Source: Pogonophryne albipinna (Eukaryota; Chordata; Actinopteri; Perciformes; Artedidraconidae). From it: a DNA stretch of 64,000 bases. The stretch spans positions 186,001 to 250,000 of the forward strand of contig JAPTMU010000086.1 of the NCBI GenBank assembly GCA_028583405.1, in the 5' to 3' direction. Shown in pieces: positions 1 to 10,599 of this stretch. The notes beneath the pieces are model-generated. The model made no database searches and was not told the origin of the DNA. It was given only the letters and a program-made list of their open reading frames with translations. Position 1 is the stretch's first letter, and each line of letters starts with the position of its first letter. The position numbers and the translations under genes are program-made.

Positions 1-3000
1 AGTGGTTGAATGCTTGCATGATAGGATCGAGGGGAGTACCCATAGAGTCCAGTAGAGGGCTTCGTCTGTGTTTATATAACAACGTAACCCCTCGTTTTGG
101 TATAACACCATTAAAATACAATCAAACAGGTAAATAACACCTACAAAAGGAAGCTGTTTTATGGGGTTCAGAGTTCCCTTTTGTGTACATCAGAGATTCC
201 AGGTAAACAAGAACAAGGGGAATCTGTTTGTAATATATTGGCTTTAAAGGGGCCCTCCACTGATTTCACCTTACCATGTTACCCATCATGAAGAGAGCTG
301 CTCAGCCTCTTAAATCAGTTCTAAAATCTCCATTAAATTGCTGTTATCAGATGTTATCACTACAATTATACTCCGACAGGGCGAACTGTATCTGCCCGTA
401 CGTTGCAAATTGGTCACAGTTTTAAACATGTGGTTTGGTTGTGTATGGAAACAAAAATACTTTGTAAGGTTAAGGGAAATACTGTGGTTTGGTTTCAAGA
501 AAGTATGTTTGTAACGGGAATAAAGTTATATATATATAAGTAAGGGGTAAACTGAAGAGACATAGGAGGAGAGCAGGGTCCAGATTTATGGAGGAAATTA
601 GATATAAGTCGCATCTCCCCCCTCTCATCATGGGCAACGTAAGATAATACGCTAATTATCCGCTAATAGTGGATGACATAACGTTGTTAGCTAGGAGTTG
701 GACCGAATATCTGGACTGTAGTTGAATGTGCTTTACAAAGATGTGGCTGCACCAGGACATATCTGATGACGTTTCCATCGATGGCTTCCGGACTGTTTAG
801 GTAATGCTTCTAATAAAGATTCCATTAACAACTTTTCCTCTGATGGCCTCCGGACCTTTTTGGACAACAGGTATTGCATTGAGAGCTTCACCATGTATTT
901 TCCATGAGTCTTTAGAGGGTCACTGTGCTAATGAGGACTCCTGTCTTGTTTCTGTGCCTAAGAAATTGCGACCCACATACTCTACAGCGGTCTCCTGTGT
1001 TTTTAACCCATCTTTTCACCAAGAATTTGTGCCTTCATGGACTGCACTGACTGTGTTTTTTATATCAGTATCTATACTACGGCATCAGACTTCCTCCTTA
1101 TCATAATTACAACAGCCAGAGGTTGCAAGCCTAACAATTTTTAACCTCTGTGCAGTGATTTCGCTTATCAATACATGATAATGGCCCAATAAGCCAATAC
1201 AGGAGGTATAGAGTATAGTGCCATCAACCTTAAATCTATGCTTCAGATTACAACTGATAATGGCCATTTAACGGGCCGATAACATTTGAATCTCTCGGAG
1301 GTAGATTTTCAAAGTATGTTGTCTGCTGTATGATGTTAAAGGTCTTGTAAGTCCACCAAGTTTATGGAAATGTATCACTGAACTTCTGAAGTGCCCTTTA
1401 ACTATCTCTTACAGATAAAGGGCAATAGATTTTACATAGGTGTAGAGTTTAATAGGATCCATTGGTTTATCCCTACTTGGCCCAAAGTCAGACAGGTACA
1501 AACACACTGGTGCAGAGGTGTGGTGTTAATCTTTATTTGGAACAGCAATGAGCTCCAGTTTCCTCGTTGGAGCACTATCAAGGCTATGATTGGCTTCTTA
1601 AACCTGCGCATCCAAGATGGCATGATAGCCCAACAGCAGGGGATGTCAGCAGTGAGCTGACACTCAGCATGCACTTCTTCAACGCATTAGTGCCTTACTA
1701 ACAGCCAAATACACACACATTAATTAATCCTGATAATTATAGTGTTACAAATATACTTCTTGGTCATTTATAGCTGGTTATCCACTGAGACTGTGCTCCC
1801 ATAAAGATGTGGCAGAGTTACACATAAGCAGATAAATCTGCAACAGATTAATAGGTTAGGGATGGTTTTGAGGCTCCATCTGTAACATGAGTTTATTGTA
1901 GCGCAGCGTTCTAAGGGTAATTGATTCTGAGATTTAGGGTTTGAATGAGGACACTCTGTTCTGCTCTGTAGTGCCCTGAAAAGAACAAACAAACTCTCGC
2001 ACAAATCCCCCTTTGTACTTCCACTTTCTAATTCATCATTCCCTGTTTCCGTAATGTTATACTTCGAGTGAGGGTATTCGGCACGCATTATTCATTAGGG
2101 GAAATATTCAAGCCTTTGATAAACAAGCGCTGAAGCATGAACAAAACATGAAGTATTACATATTTTTGACTTTTCCTATTTCGTCTAAGCAGCTAAACAG
2201 ATTAAAGTTGGAAAATGGCAAAGGCAGTACAAACGTGCAGATTTCTTCTCTGTAAACCCCCACTGCAAGCGAAGAGTATTAATAAAGATGGATCATTAAA
2301 CCCAGTTAATATGATAGTTTTCCATGAAAGAAAGCATCATATTCTCTACTTCCGTACCAACCGCTTATCAAGATGCTGAGGGAAGGTTTACTGGGGACAG
2401 ATTTACTGTAATTAAATTCCCTCTATCTCTTCTTTTTCCTCTGTGGAGATATGGAGAGAATTCCATTTTTGTTTCGGACTTTTGACGACAATCTGTCCAC
2501 ATTATAGGGAAAACACATTAAACTCTTAAAAAAAGAAGTTGTATTATTGCATATTAACCATTTGACATCAAGACTCGACCTTAAAACTGCAGCTTTTATG
2601 GATTTTAATAACAAAAACTAATCAAGTCATTTGAAACCATTGGACTCTCTTCAAGCATTGTATTGTTTTCTTTCCTGCACAGACACACTGTAAAACTCAG
2701 AGAAGGGTGACACTGTGTGAACCCAGCAGAACAGTGTTACTGAAAAGAAGCGGAGACATATTTCAGTCACATAGAAACCCACATTCAGATACCATTTGTG
2801 GAGCATTATAAGCCCCTGCGACCTCAGGACAGCACTGCCATCCATCAAACTGAGGAACTGGGTTAGATTTTCTAAATGCCGATAAATATTTATCTATTTA
2901 TCTGCATAAAAAATGTCCGTTCTGCTAATTAATTGTAGCTTTGTACGGCTGTGTGTAGTTCATTACTGTACTGTGAGGCTGCCGAGCTGAGGCTGCCGAG

Positions 3001-4560
3001 CTGAGGCTGCCGAGAGGCTCCGTGATTCCAACTGGATCGAGGAATGGAGGGAGGGAGGGAGAGGGGGTGGGCTAGTCCCCTGAGTTGAACTCGAGAGTAC
3101 ACAAAGACAGAGTCAAACGAGGCCAGTGTCTGCTGTTCGATCAGGGGACTTTCTGCCTTTGTTTTAAGCTGCACTACACATGAATGAACATCCACACACA
3201 TTTATACTTATGTTCTGACAAGTTTTTGACATAATACATTCACTAGCTCTATAGCCTTAAAAGGAGATTTACTATTGCAATTGAAAGACAGACTTACAAG
3301 AGACAATTAAAGAATAGTCTAAATGAAAGCTAAAAAGGCTGAGATATCTTGACTTTTACCTTAAGTCAATCAAAAACACCATAACTGATACAGCTCAGAG
3401 GATAGTGTCTTTTTGTTAGAACCCTTTTAACCAAGTCTTGACCAGGAGACTTTCTGAAGACAAAGAAAATCTGAAATTGTTCATGCAAAGTTAGAAGAAT
3501 GAAAACCCACCCACATCGTTCTGCTGTGAACATATGCTGCCATTTGATGTAATCTATATGAGAGTAATGAGGTTATAAAGTAGCATTACATAATATTCAT
3601 GTAAAGCAATAAAGAATGAGCAATGATTTATTTTCTGCAAGAACACCATGTACCAGGAAAGGACCTCTGCAATAAAAGCTGCTACTAGTGTCTTATGTCT
3701 TATTGTTTTAAAAGGGACATTATAAGAAGAATTTAAATCTTACATTAAATTCACTGTTTCTCACCATACCCAGTCATTACAGTCATTACAAACATGTAGA
3801 ATTCATTTTCTTTCTTATAAATATTTGCAAAGCTGATTTATCGAACATTTCTGCATTTCTTGGCATTGATTATTAAAACTATTTAAAGCATTATTTCACT
3901 GTGTTGGTTTGCATGTGCACTTGCTGCTCCACATCAATGTGCAGTTAAAAAGTCAAAAAGATTTGGTATTGTTCTTCTTCTGCTTTTTATTTAGCAATTT
4001 GTGTGGATGTAAAATCAGTGTTTATGGTACAGTATGTTATATGTAGCAAATTGTAGCAATACATTCCTCAGTACGTGCTTTATTGACCTCAGAAAGCTGA
4101 GTTCAGGGTTGCAAAATCTGTTGTTCATCCTGCATCCAGTGTCGTCATGAGGTGATAGTGACATAAATGAATGAGAGAAAGAATTACGGCTTTTTCAGCT
4201 CAGATTCCTCTGGGTATCCTGGGGACCCACATGCTCTTGATGCCACACAGAAACAGAACTTCCTTGTTCCCCTGCTCAAATTGCAAACTGGCTTCCAATG
4301 GGGAAAATGCCATCCCAAATATGAGTACAAAGGATGTTGTGCTTTCTGCCCGAGTTGTTATACGTTGCATAATATTGCAGTTGCATTATCCATGATACAT
4401 AATACAGAATGTCCATTGTCCAGTGAAGTAGCTTGCTAACTGTTACAGCATCGATCTTCTGAAAAGCACATGGGGTTAGGATTAGAGTCATGGAGGGTAG
4501 GGGTGATATTAAGTCAATTCAGAGTCTCTGAGTATAAGCAAAATGTTCCAGGAACATTTG
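1..4560. other. Intergenic, no gene recognised
   Basis: AT-rich sequence with only short open frames lacking recognisable domains, several starting at non-ATG codons. A TTTAAAGGGGCCCT at about 244-257 may be the end of the MITE family seen at 62940. One 14-bp tandem repeat is listed separately. Confidence 0.5.
2975..3014 (+). repeat. GAGGCTGCCGAGCT x 2.9 tandem repeat
   Basis: Two perfect 14-bp units and a 12-bp partial third, followed by a GGAGGGAGGGAGGGAG purine block. No associated gene. Confidence 0.8.
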
Positions 4561-4599
4561 TGTCGGTTCACCACTTTGGCCAGGACTGAAAAAGCTCAA

Positions 4600-4960
4600 A
4601 CATTCGATGGATTGTTATGAAATGTCATACTGACTTTCATGGTTTGAAATTCACTGGCTCCTCTGTGGATAACTTGTACTAACTTAATTGACTTGATATA
4701 GTGGTATACTTTGGTTCACGACCAAATGCCTGCAACAATGAAACTCCCATGAGCCTCAGTTTGTGCTCCGTCTAATATGAAAATGTTAGCTTTTTGATAA
4801 GCTAAGCAGAGCTAATGAACATGTTAAACATTATACCTTTAAAACTTCAGCATGTTAGCATTTTCATTGTGATCATGTTAGCATGCTGATGTTAGCATTA
4901 AGCTCAAAGCACAACTTCACAGAAGCACAGAGGCGCTAATCTTTGAGAAGAGATTCCTGG
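4600..4960. repeat. Dispersed teleost repeat rich in GTTAGCATGCT
   Basis: ATGTTAGCATGCTGATGTTAGCA with the adjoining GGTTCACGACCAAATGCCTGCA block is a familiar fish interspersed repeat. A second, shorter copy is at 6455-6560. The class is not resolved from this sequence. Confidence 0.5.
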
Positions 4961-5718
4961 AAAAACATCTCCCATGTAGAATCAGAAAATGCATCAAAAG
5001 GTAGAGACTTTTGAAAATGGTGGACACAGATGAAATCATCTCAGCAAAGAAGTAATTTTGTGTTTGTTAAAGTAAACTAGATTAAGTCAAACATGACTTG
5101 TTAAGACAGATTTTTTTTCCAGTGTCCCCATGATTCAGGCAGCTGCTAGCATTTCTTGGAAAGGCAGGAACTGAAATCAATGTGTTTCATTTAATATAAT
5201 TAGTTGGCAGGTCACTCAGCTGAACCTTGGGACAGTGGTACAGTTTTTGATTCACAGAATTTCCCCCCCAACACGCTCTCTGCCTCTGTGCACACAAGGC
5301 CGTGCATCAACGTGTTCAAACGGATCTGTTACGGTCATACAAACAGGTCAATAGTGACATTGTTTTTGCTAAAGAGACGATCTGCATAAATTAAAGAGTG
5401 GGAAGTTAACTGTTGTCTTGTTATGTTTTGGTGAGCTTGACTAAGAGACAGGGAAATCAGCGTTTCCATGTGGAGGGAGGAAGTATCACTAGCTCGTTCA
5501 TGGAACAATGTTCCTTTTTTCTGTGCAACCTCACCCCAACTGAACTTCCAACACCGCGCAGTCCTCAAATGCTCTCGCTCTCTCTCTGTGTATTGCATAA
5601 CTGCTCTCTTTCCATTTACACTATCCACTGGCATTCAAATGACTCACTCTCTCTTAAAGGCACTTTACGTTCTTCGTCTACAAAACATGGTCATAAAATT
5701 CATAGATTAACTCACAGG

Positions 5719-5972
5719 TGCAGCAACACGGAGATGACCTTCTGTTGTTCTTACACCGTGAGGTCATCATTCTCTGAAAAAGAAGAGTGTTTGATATTAC
5801 ACATCCTTCTTTGGAACTGGTGTGTCTCCTAACCATATGTTGGGGTTGAATATGTGTTTGTAGAGAAACAAAAAGTACATATTCACATTTTTCCTTGTAG
5901 CCAGGTTACCTTTGACTCCTTGTTATTGGCGCTCACCTGCAAAGAGCAAATGAGGACAACTCCAGCCACCAT
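5719..5972 (-). other. Speculative small spliced transcript
   Basis: On the minus strand ATG at 5972 reads MVAGVVLICSLQ up to CAG|gtgagc. About 160 nt further a good acceptor (ttctttttcag) opens an exon reading RMMTSRCKNNRRSSPCCCT before another strong donor gtgagt. A TATAAAA lies about 27 bp above the ATG. There is no family match and no clear third exon, so this may be chance. Confidence 0.15.
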
Positions 5973-6454
5973 GACTTCTGTCCTAACAGGCTTTTTATAA
6001 ACTGCATTACCTACTCTACTTTACAGTATTAAAATCACAATAAAAAATGATTTTTTTAGCCCGGTATTTATTCTAAGTGGAAGACTGTCAATGATAATCT
6101 TAGACACCCAGTGAATAGTAAAAACAGAAACCTGGTTCTTTCTTCATGAGTTAATTGTTAAATTAAGCAAAATATATTACTTAAAATAATACGTGTGAAA
6201 TCCTTGCATTATTTCTTCTCTCACCATTTTTACGTTTTTAATTAATTTGCAATCTATTCATTTTGACCCCTGATTTTTTGTAATGTTGATGTTTTATGTT
6301 CATTAATATACTTAATTTGCTTTCATGTATGGGTATCTATGTTACATTTGAAATAACTGAAATGTTAACTGACTCTAAATAAAGTAAAAATAATAATTTA
6401 AATGTCCTAATTACAAAATACTTATAAAACAAGTTCTACATTGTGTTTCGTGCA

Positions 6455-6560
6455 TATTATCAAATGTTAGCATGCTAACAAGCAAATGGTTAACATTAAA
6501 CCTAACATTAGCATGTCAGATTACATTAGCATTTAATGTTAGCTCTAACCTTTATGAGGT
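6455..6560. repeat. Second fragment of the GTTAGCATGCT repeat
   Basis: ATGTTAGCATGCTAACAAGC followed by CATTAGCATGTCAGATTACA, alternating TTAGCAT units as in the copy at 4600-4960. Confidence 0.45.
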
Positions 6561-6875
6561 TAGCAGAGCTTCACATGACTGTCAACTCTTTATGATGTTT
6601 GTATTCCCTGTTTGTATTTCAGGTACCCCTTTAGCCGCAAAATGCATTACAGCTAGTCAAGAACGACCTACTTGTGACATTAATTAATATAAACAGAGAG
6701 AGCAACAGCTAGCTAAACGTGCCATAAAACCATTAATCTGTTGTTTTCACTGAAAATAAAATGTGTTGTGTCTGAGGCGGTACTTTCTGACAGATAAAAA
6801 TGTACTGTGGCAGCAAAGGCGCCGGGAAAGTAAATTAACTGTCAGCTAACTCTCGGTAACTTAATTAAATGTAAG

Positions 6876-6883
6876 TTACGTCA
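6876..6883 (+). promoter_or_regulatory. TTACGTCA hybrid D-box/CRE upstream of the first bZIP gene
   Basis: TTACGTCA joins a D-box half-site to a CRE half-site, a type of sequence bound by E4BP4 and ATF/CREB proteins. It lies about 300 bp above the 5' exon. A single short motif, so functional use is inferred. Confidence 0.3.
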
Positions 6884-7092
6884 CAAGTATGTAAGGCGTA
6901 CGGTATGGCTAACTGTTTGTTATATAAATATCCTCCTCTATTTAGTCCTTTGACTGTCAGTGGCATGGCTGCATTGACTTCATAAATCACTATTCAAACA
7001 ACCTGTCAGGACTGGTGGCTGTCCGGTTTGTTGTTGTTTGTTCTGCATGTCTCCGCTGGTTTCACTCAGCGGGCTTCCTGTTAGGAGGGGAG

Positions 7093-7150
7093 GGGGGGAG
7101 GAGGAGGAGGTGGGGTCAGTCGGGGGGAGGAGGAGGAGGTGGGGTCAGTC
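7093..7150 (+). repeat. 2 x 29-bp G-rich tandem repeat near the promoter
   Basis: Two exact copies (7093-7121 and 7122-7150) of a unit starting with six G, followed by four AGG triplets and TGGGGTCAGTC. The many G-runs could form G-quadruplexes on the non-template strand just upstream of the 5' exon. The promoter role is inferred. Confidence 0.75.
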
Positions 7151-7310
7151 GGGGTGAGGATCCGACGATCCGACCCCATCTGAACCGATGAGTGGGGGAA
7201 GAAACGGCACAGAGGTTTTTAAGGAGGAGGAACATCCAGAGACCCGTGCTGCTCCACTCAATCTAACTGAGGAGATTCATCAAAGGGTTCATTCAGCAGC
7301 TGTTTGGTTT
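7151..7310 (+). other. 5' noncoding exon 1 of the upstream NFIL3-like gene (3' end firm, 5' end not)
   Basis: A perfect donor, gtaagtaaga, starts at 7311 and pairs with the acceptor ending at 8022, giving a 712-nt intron. The transcription start is not defined; a G-rich segment lies just upstream. An ATG at 7188 opens a frame that runs 41 codons to the donor. With the main acceptor it ends at once on GTG-TGA in exon 2, so it would be a uORF. Confidence 0.5.
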
Positions 7311-8043
7311 GTAAGTAAGATTTCCTTACTTATCCTGAGATGGATCTAGTTAATCGTTTTTAAGAAAGTTTCTGCATCATTTGTTTACCTTATCATCTCA
7401 TCGGGTGAAATAGTTTAGGAATCCGAATGTATAGGGATTTATTACAAAAGTAAACAATAAACAATGTAGCGCTGATCAGTGATCTATTGAGGTTTTAATT
7501 GAAAAAGATCCACCGTGATAATACTAACTGTAATATATTGTTAAGGTAATTGGGTAGAAAATTATTTATATAAGGGAAATTAACTAGTTAAATGAATAAT
7601 CACAGACAAGTCTGTCACATTTGTCCATCACGTGTTCTATTTTTTTCTCAATACGAACTGTTTGTATCTAACATTTGATCTATAAAATATACTTATTACA
7701 TTTCACTGATTTATTGTGGATTGAGTGACATACAACAATAATTTTAAAATAAGACAGTTATTATGAAATTGTATTTATGTAGTTGTACCCCACTGTAATG
7801 CTTGTTATTATTTATTGGATATAAGTTATATTTATAGTTATTTTGTATTATATTCAAGTCTTATCAAAAACATGTAACAGTATGATGTCAATATGTTTTG
7901 CAATCTTGTAAACAAACGGTCACCCCTCTATATGTTTGTGTATTTGTACACCACCAGATGATGCCATTACAGCACATTTTACCACCTCAGTAAGGTCCTC
8001 ACATACCTCCCCGCTCCTTCAGGTGTGAAATCAGTGTTGGAGC

Positions 8044-9288
8044 ATGACGGGTCAGACTGTGGGAAGTGTTGCTCAGGAGCTGTCAGCGCCCTCGCCGCTG
8101 GCTGTAAAGGGGCCAGAGTCAAGGCCTCGAGGAAGGGCTGCATCCTTCACAGATGAGGCTGTTTCCATCCTCACCTCCAGGGGAGGCCAGCTGGCCCAAA
8201 CCCTCCTGGTTCACACATTTCCCTTCAATCACAAAGAGAGCCTTGCCAAGACAGAAGCTAGAGAAGGCAGTAGCTGTGATGAAGACAACGCCAACGTTGC
8301 ACGCCGCAAACGAGAGTTCATCCCTGACGATAGGAAAGATGACGGCTATTGGGACAAGAGAAAAAAAAACAACGAGGCAGCCAAACGGTCCAGAGAGAAG
8401 CGGCAAACCAATGACATGGTGCTGGAGAGGCGAGTGCTGGGCCTGCTGGAGGAGAACGCCCAACTGAGGGCCGAGGTGTTGGCTCTGAAGTTTCGCTTTG
8501 GCCTGGTCAAGGACCCGTCTGATGTCTCAATTCTACCATTGTCTGCACCACTCTGTGCTCACCCAACACCCGGTACCACAAACCGCTACCAGCCTCACAC
8601 AGATGGATCCTCATACCCCAACCACCACGTCCATTCTCAGCCTCCACATCAGGGTCCCATCTATGGACCAAGGGGGGCCGGGCCTTTGTCACGTCAAAGT
8701 GTATCCGAGGAGTCAGGTGTATCCACCTCATGTAGCTCAAACATGGTCTGCCCTGTGTTTTTTGATGAATCTCCAAATGTGTATCTTGGGCCTTCTCCGA
8801 GGGAGGTGATGAAGGAGCAGCAAGGCTACGACTCCCACACCTGTCCCCTTGAGGTCAACGAGAGTCAGTATGTAAACAGACAAGACCCACCCGAGGATTT
8901 GAGGAGCCTCCCGCACAAGCTCCGCTTCAAAGGGCCCTCTTGTTGCAGCGAAGGAGGGGAGATATCTCCATCTTCAGCTAGGCACAATGGGCCCCCTGTA
9001 GCCACAGTGTGGCCAAACATCCAGGTGAGGAACCAGCAGCAGGCAGGACTGGAGGGTCGGATAGAGAGTCAGGCCCCTTGGCCCAGGGAGGAGGCCTATG
9101 GTGGTCTTGGGGAGCGGTATCAGGGTCCGTCCTCTCGTCATTATAACGCCTCCTCCCTTCAGAGCTCCAGGCACACCAAGCATTCAACAGAGGACATCAG
9201 TCTCAGGTCTCAGATCAGCTGTCTGTCTCAGGAAGTGGCTCAGCTCAAGATGCTTTTCTCTCAGCAGCTGCTCTCCAAGATCGCTTAA
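8044..9288 (+). CDS. NFIL3/E4BP4-like bZIP transcription factor (414 aa), upstream tandem copy
   Basis: Single-exon CDS. Family members are nuclear bZIP factors, mostly repressors, that bind D-box sites of the TTAYGTAA type. Residues about 88-103 give the family signature RRKREFIPDDRKDDGYW. The basic region is [16 protein letters not shown] (about 105-120), and zipper leucines fall at heptad positions 127, 134, 141 and 148. The C-terminal half is low-complexity but keeps LPHKLRFK (289-296), a motif shared with the second bZIP gene, and ends in a short amphipathic stretch containing EVAQLK. ATG at 8044 is the first start in the coding exon, 21 nt after a strong acceptor (ccgctccttcag ending 8022), with an in-frame TGA at 8026-8028 above it. 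The shared layout (5'UTR intron, intronless CDS) with the gene at 19128 indicates tandem duplication. The family is certain; the exact paralogue name (one of the fish nfil3-numbered genes, or an NFILZ orthologue) is not. Confidence 0.9.
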   Translation: MTGQTVGSVAQELSAPSPLAVKGPESRPRGRAASFTDEAVSILTSRGGQLAQTLLVHTFPFNHKESLAKTEAREGSSCDEDNANVARRKREFIPDDRKDDGYWDKRKKNNEAAKRSREKRQTNDMVLERRVLGLLEENAQLRAEVLALKFRFGLVKDPSDVSILPLSAPLCAHPTPGTTNRYQPHTDGSSYPNHHVHSQPPHQGPIYGPRGAGPLSRQSVSEESGVSTSCSSNMVCPVFFDESPNVYLGPSPREVMKEQQGYDSHTCPLEVNESQYVNRQDPPEDLRSLPHKLRFKGPSCCSEGGEISPSSARHNGPPVATVWPNIQVRNQQQAGLEGRIESQAPWPREEAYGGLGERYQGPSSRHYNASSLQSSRHTKHSTEDISLRSQISCLSQEVAQLKMLFSQQLLSKIA

Positions 9289-10035
9289 AAGACTAAAGTT
9301 AGCAGACGGATTTCACACTACATCTTCACAAACCATCGATCTTACCCTTACTGACACCTGTTTCACTGGAAAAGCTTCTTTTAGGAAAGTGTTTGTTCTG
9401 TGATTGTCGGCAAATCACTATCAGAAAGAACACCAACATATTAGTTTTTAATAAACTAATTATGTCTAATGAATGCAAATCTAAAAGAGATTTCAGTGTG
9501 ATTAATCTACGGAAGCCTGGAGGGGCAAAGGCATTTTGTAAGTCTGATCTAAATAAGTTTTATAAGGTGACATTAAATTAATTTATGAAACATATCCTGG
9601 AAAAAAATTCCATCTGAAAATGTATTAGATCATAACAATTTAATGTCCCACTTTTCTCTCAGGGCTCCAGAATAACCACATGTCTCTTAATCATGATAAT
9701 TCCTCGGATTTGAATAACGCTATTTATTTCTGGTTTCAAACGGGTCTATCAGAAACACTGGACATTAACTTGTATACAACATATAGTACATGGTTCAAAT
9801 GTACAACACTTCACCATATTCACTTAACTCAGAGGTATAAAAGCCATTTCTGTCTACAGTGGGACAATGTGCAGTTCATAGGTTTTTAACACAGATACTG
9901 TATATCAATATTATATGCTGTCCTGAAGAAAAGACTGTAAAGTTTTATGTTTCTGTGATCTTAATATTGCTTACTGTATCTGATTTCTATAAATGAAATG
10001 AACCTGGAAATAAAAGTTTATTTTAGGTAAATCTG
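9289..10035 (+). other. 3'UTR of the upstream NFIL3-like gene with poly(A) signal
   Basis: The stop codon is followed by AT-rich sequence without further coding signal. AATAAA at 10009-10014, followed by TTTATTTT- and TGTTGTG-rich sequence, is the likely poly(A) signal, giving a 3'UTR of about 740 nt. Confidence 0.6.
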
Positions 10036-10544
10036 TTGTGATCGATTTTTTTCTTGTATATTTAACATTACAATCCATCTGCAATTAGTTTCGCTGTGAT
10101 AGAGTTTACACTGTCTTTGAGATTGAAATCTTTTTGAATAACTTAGATGCTGTTTTTGTTTGGCCATACATACAGTATTCAAGAGTTACATCTGTAAATA
10201 TGCACTAAAGTTATGTTTTCAGCTATGTTTAGATTGCACAGGCAAGGAGAAGCTGGGGTAAAAGTAGAAAGCTGACCAAGGTAGGGCCGAGAGAGCGCTC
10301 TGAGTCACTGAGAGGAGAGGTGCACTGCGCAAGAGTATGTATATGTCACACATTTCCTTTTGTGCTGGAATGATTTATAACCCTCTTTAATGAATGCTTT
10401 AAAACTGGACAAACCACCTTTTCGTCAGCACCCCCTAACTGAATGAAGGTTACTGATATATGCCGAGGGGGTGAGTTGGGTGTCGGACAGTGCCAGGAAG
10501 AGGGGAGTGGTGTAGGGATGCAGAAAGAGATGTGAGACTCTGCA

Positions 10545-10599
10545 TGAGTCATCACTCACGTCAGCAGTACAGAAGCTATTTTTAGCATCAAGGCAGCTG
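10545..10599 (+). promoter_or_regulatory. Candidate enhancer: AP-1, CRE-like, MEF2 and E-box motifs within 55 bp
   Basis: TGAGTCA (10545-10551), CACGTCA (10557-10563), a perfect MEF2 site CTATTTTTAG (10576-10585) and CAGCTG (10594-10599) lie in a row between the two bZIP genes. AP-1/CRE/MEF2 combinations are typical of activity-induced enhancers. The motifs are seen; enhancer function is inferred. Confidence 0.35.

Noticed and set aside
5413..5832. 139-codon plus-strand frame
   Set aside because: No domain, overlaps other frames on both strands, and lacks promoter or splice context.
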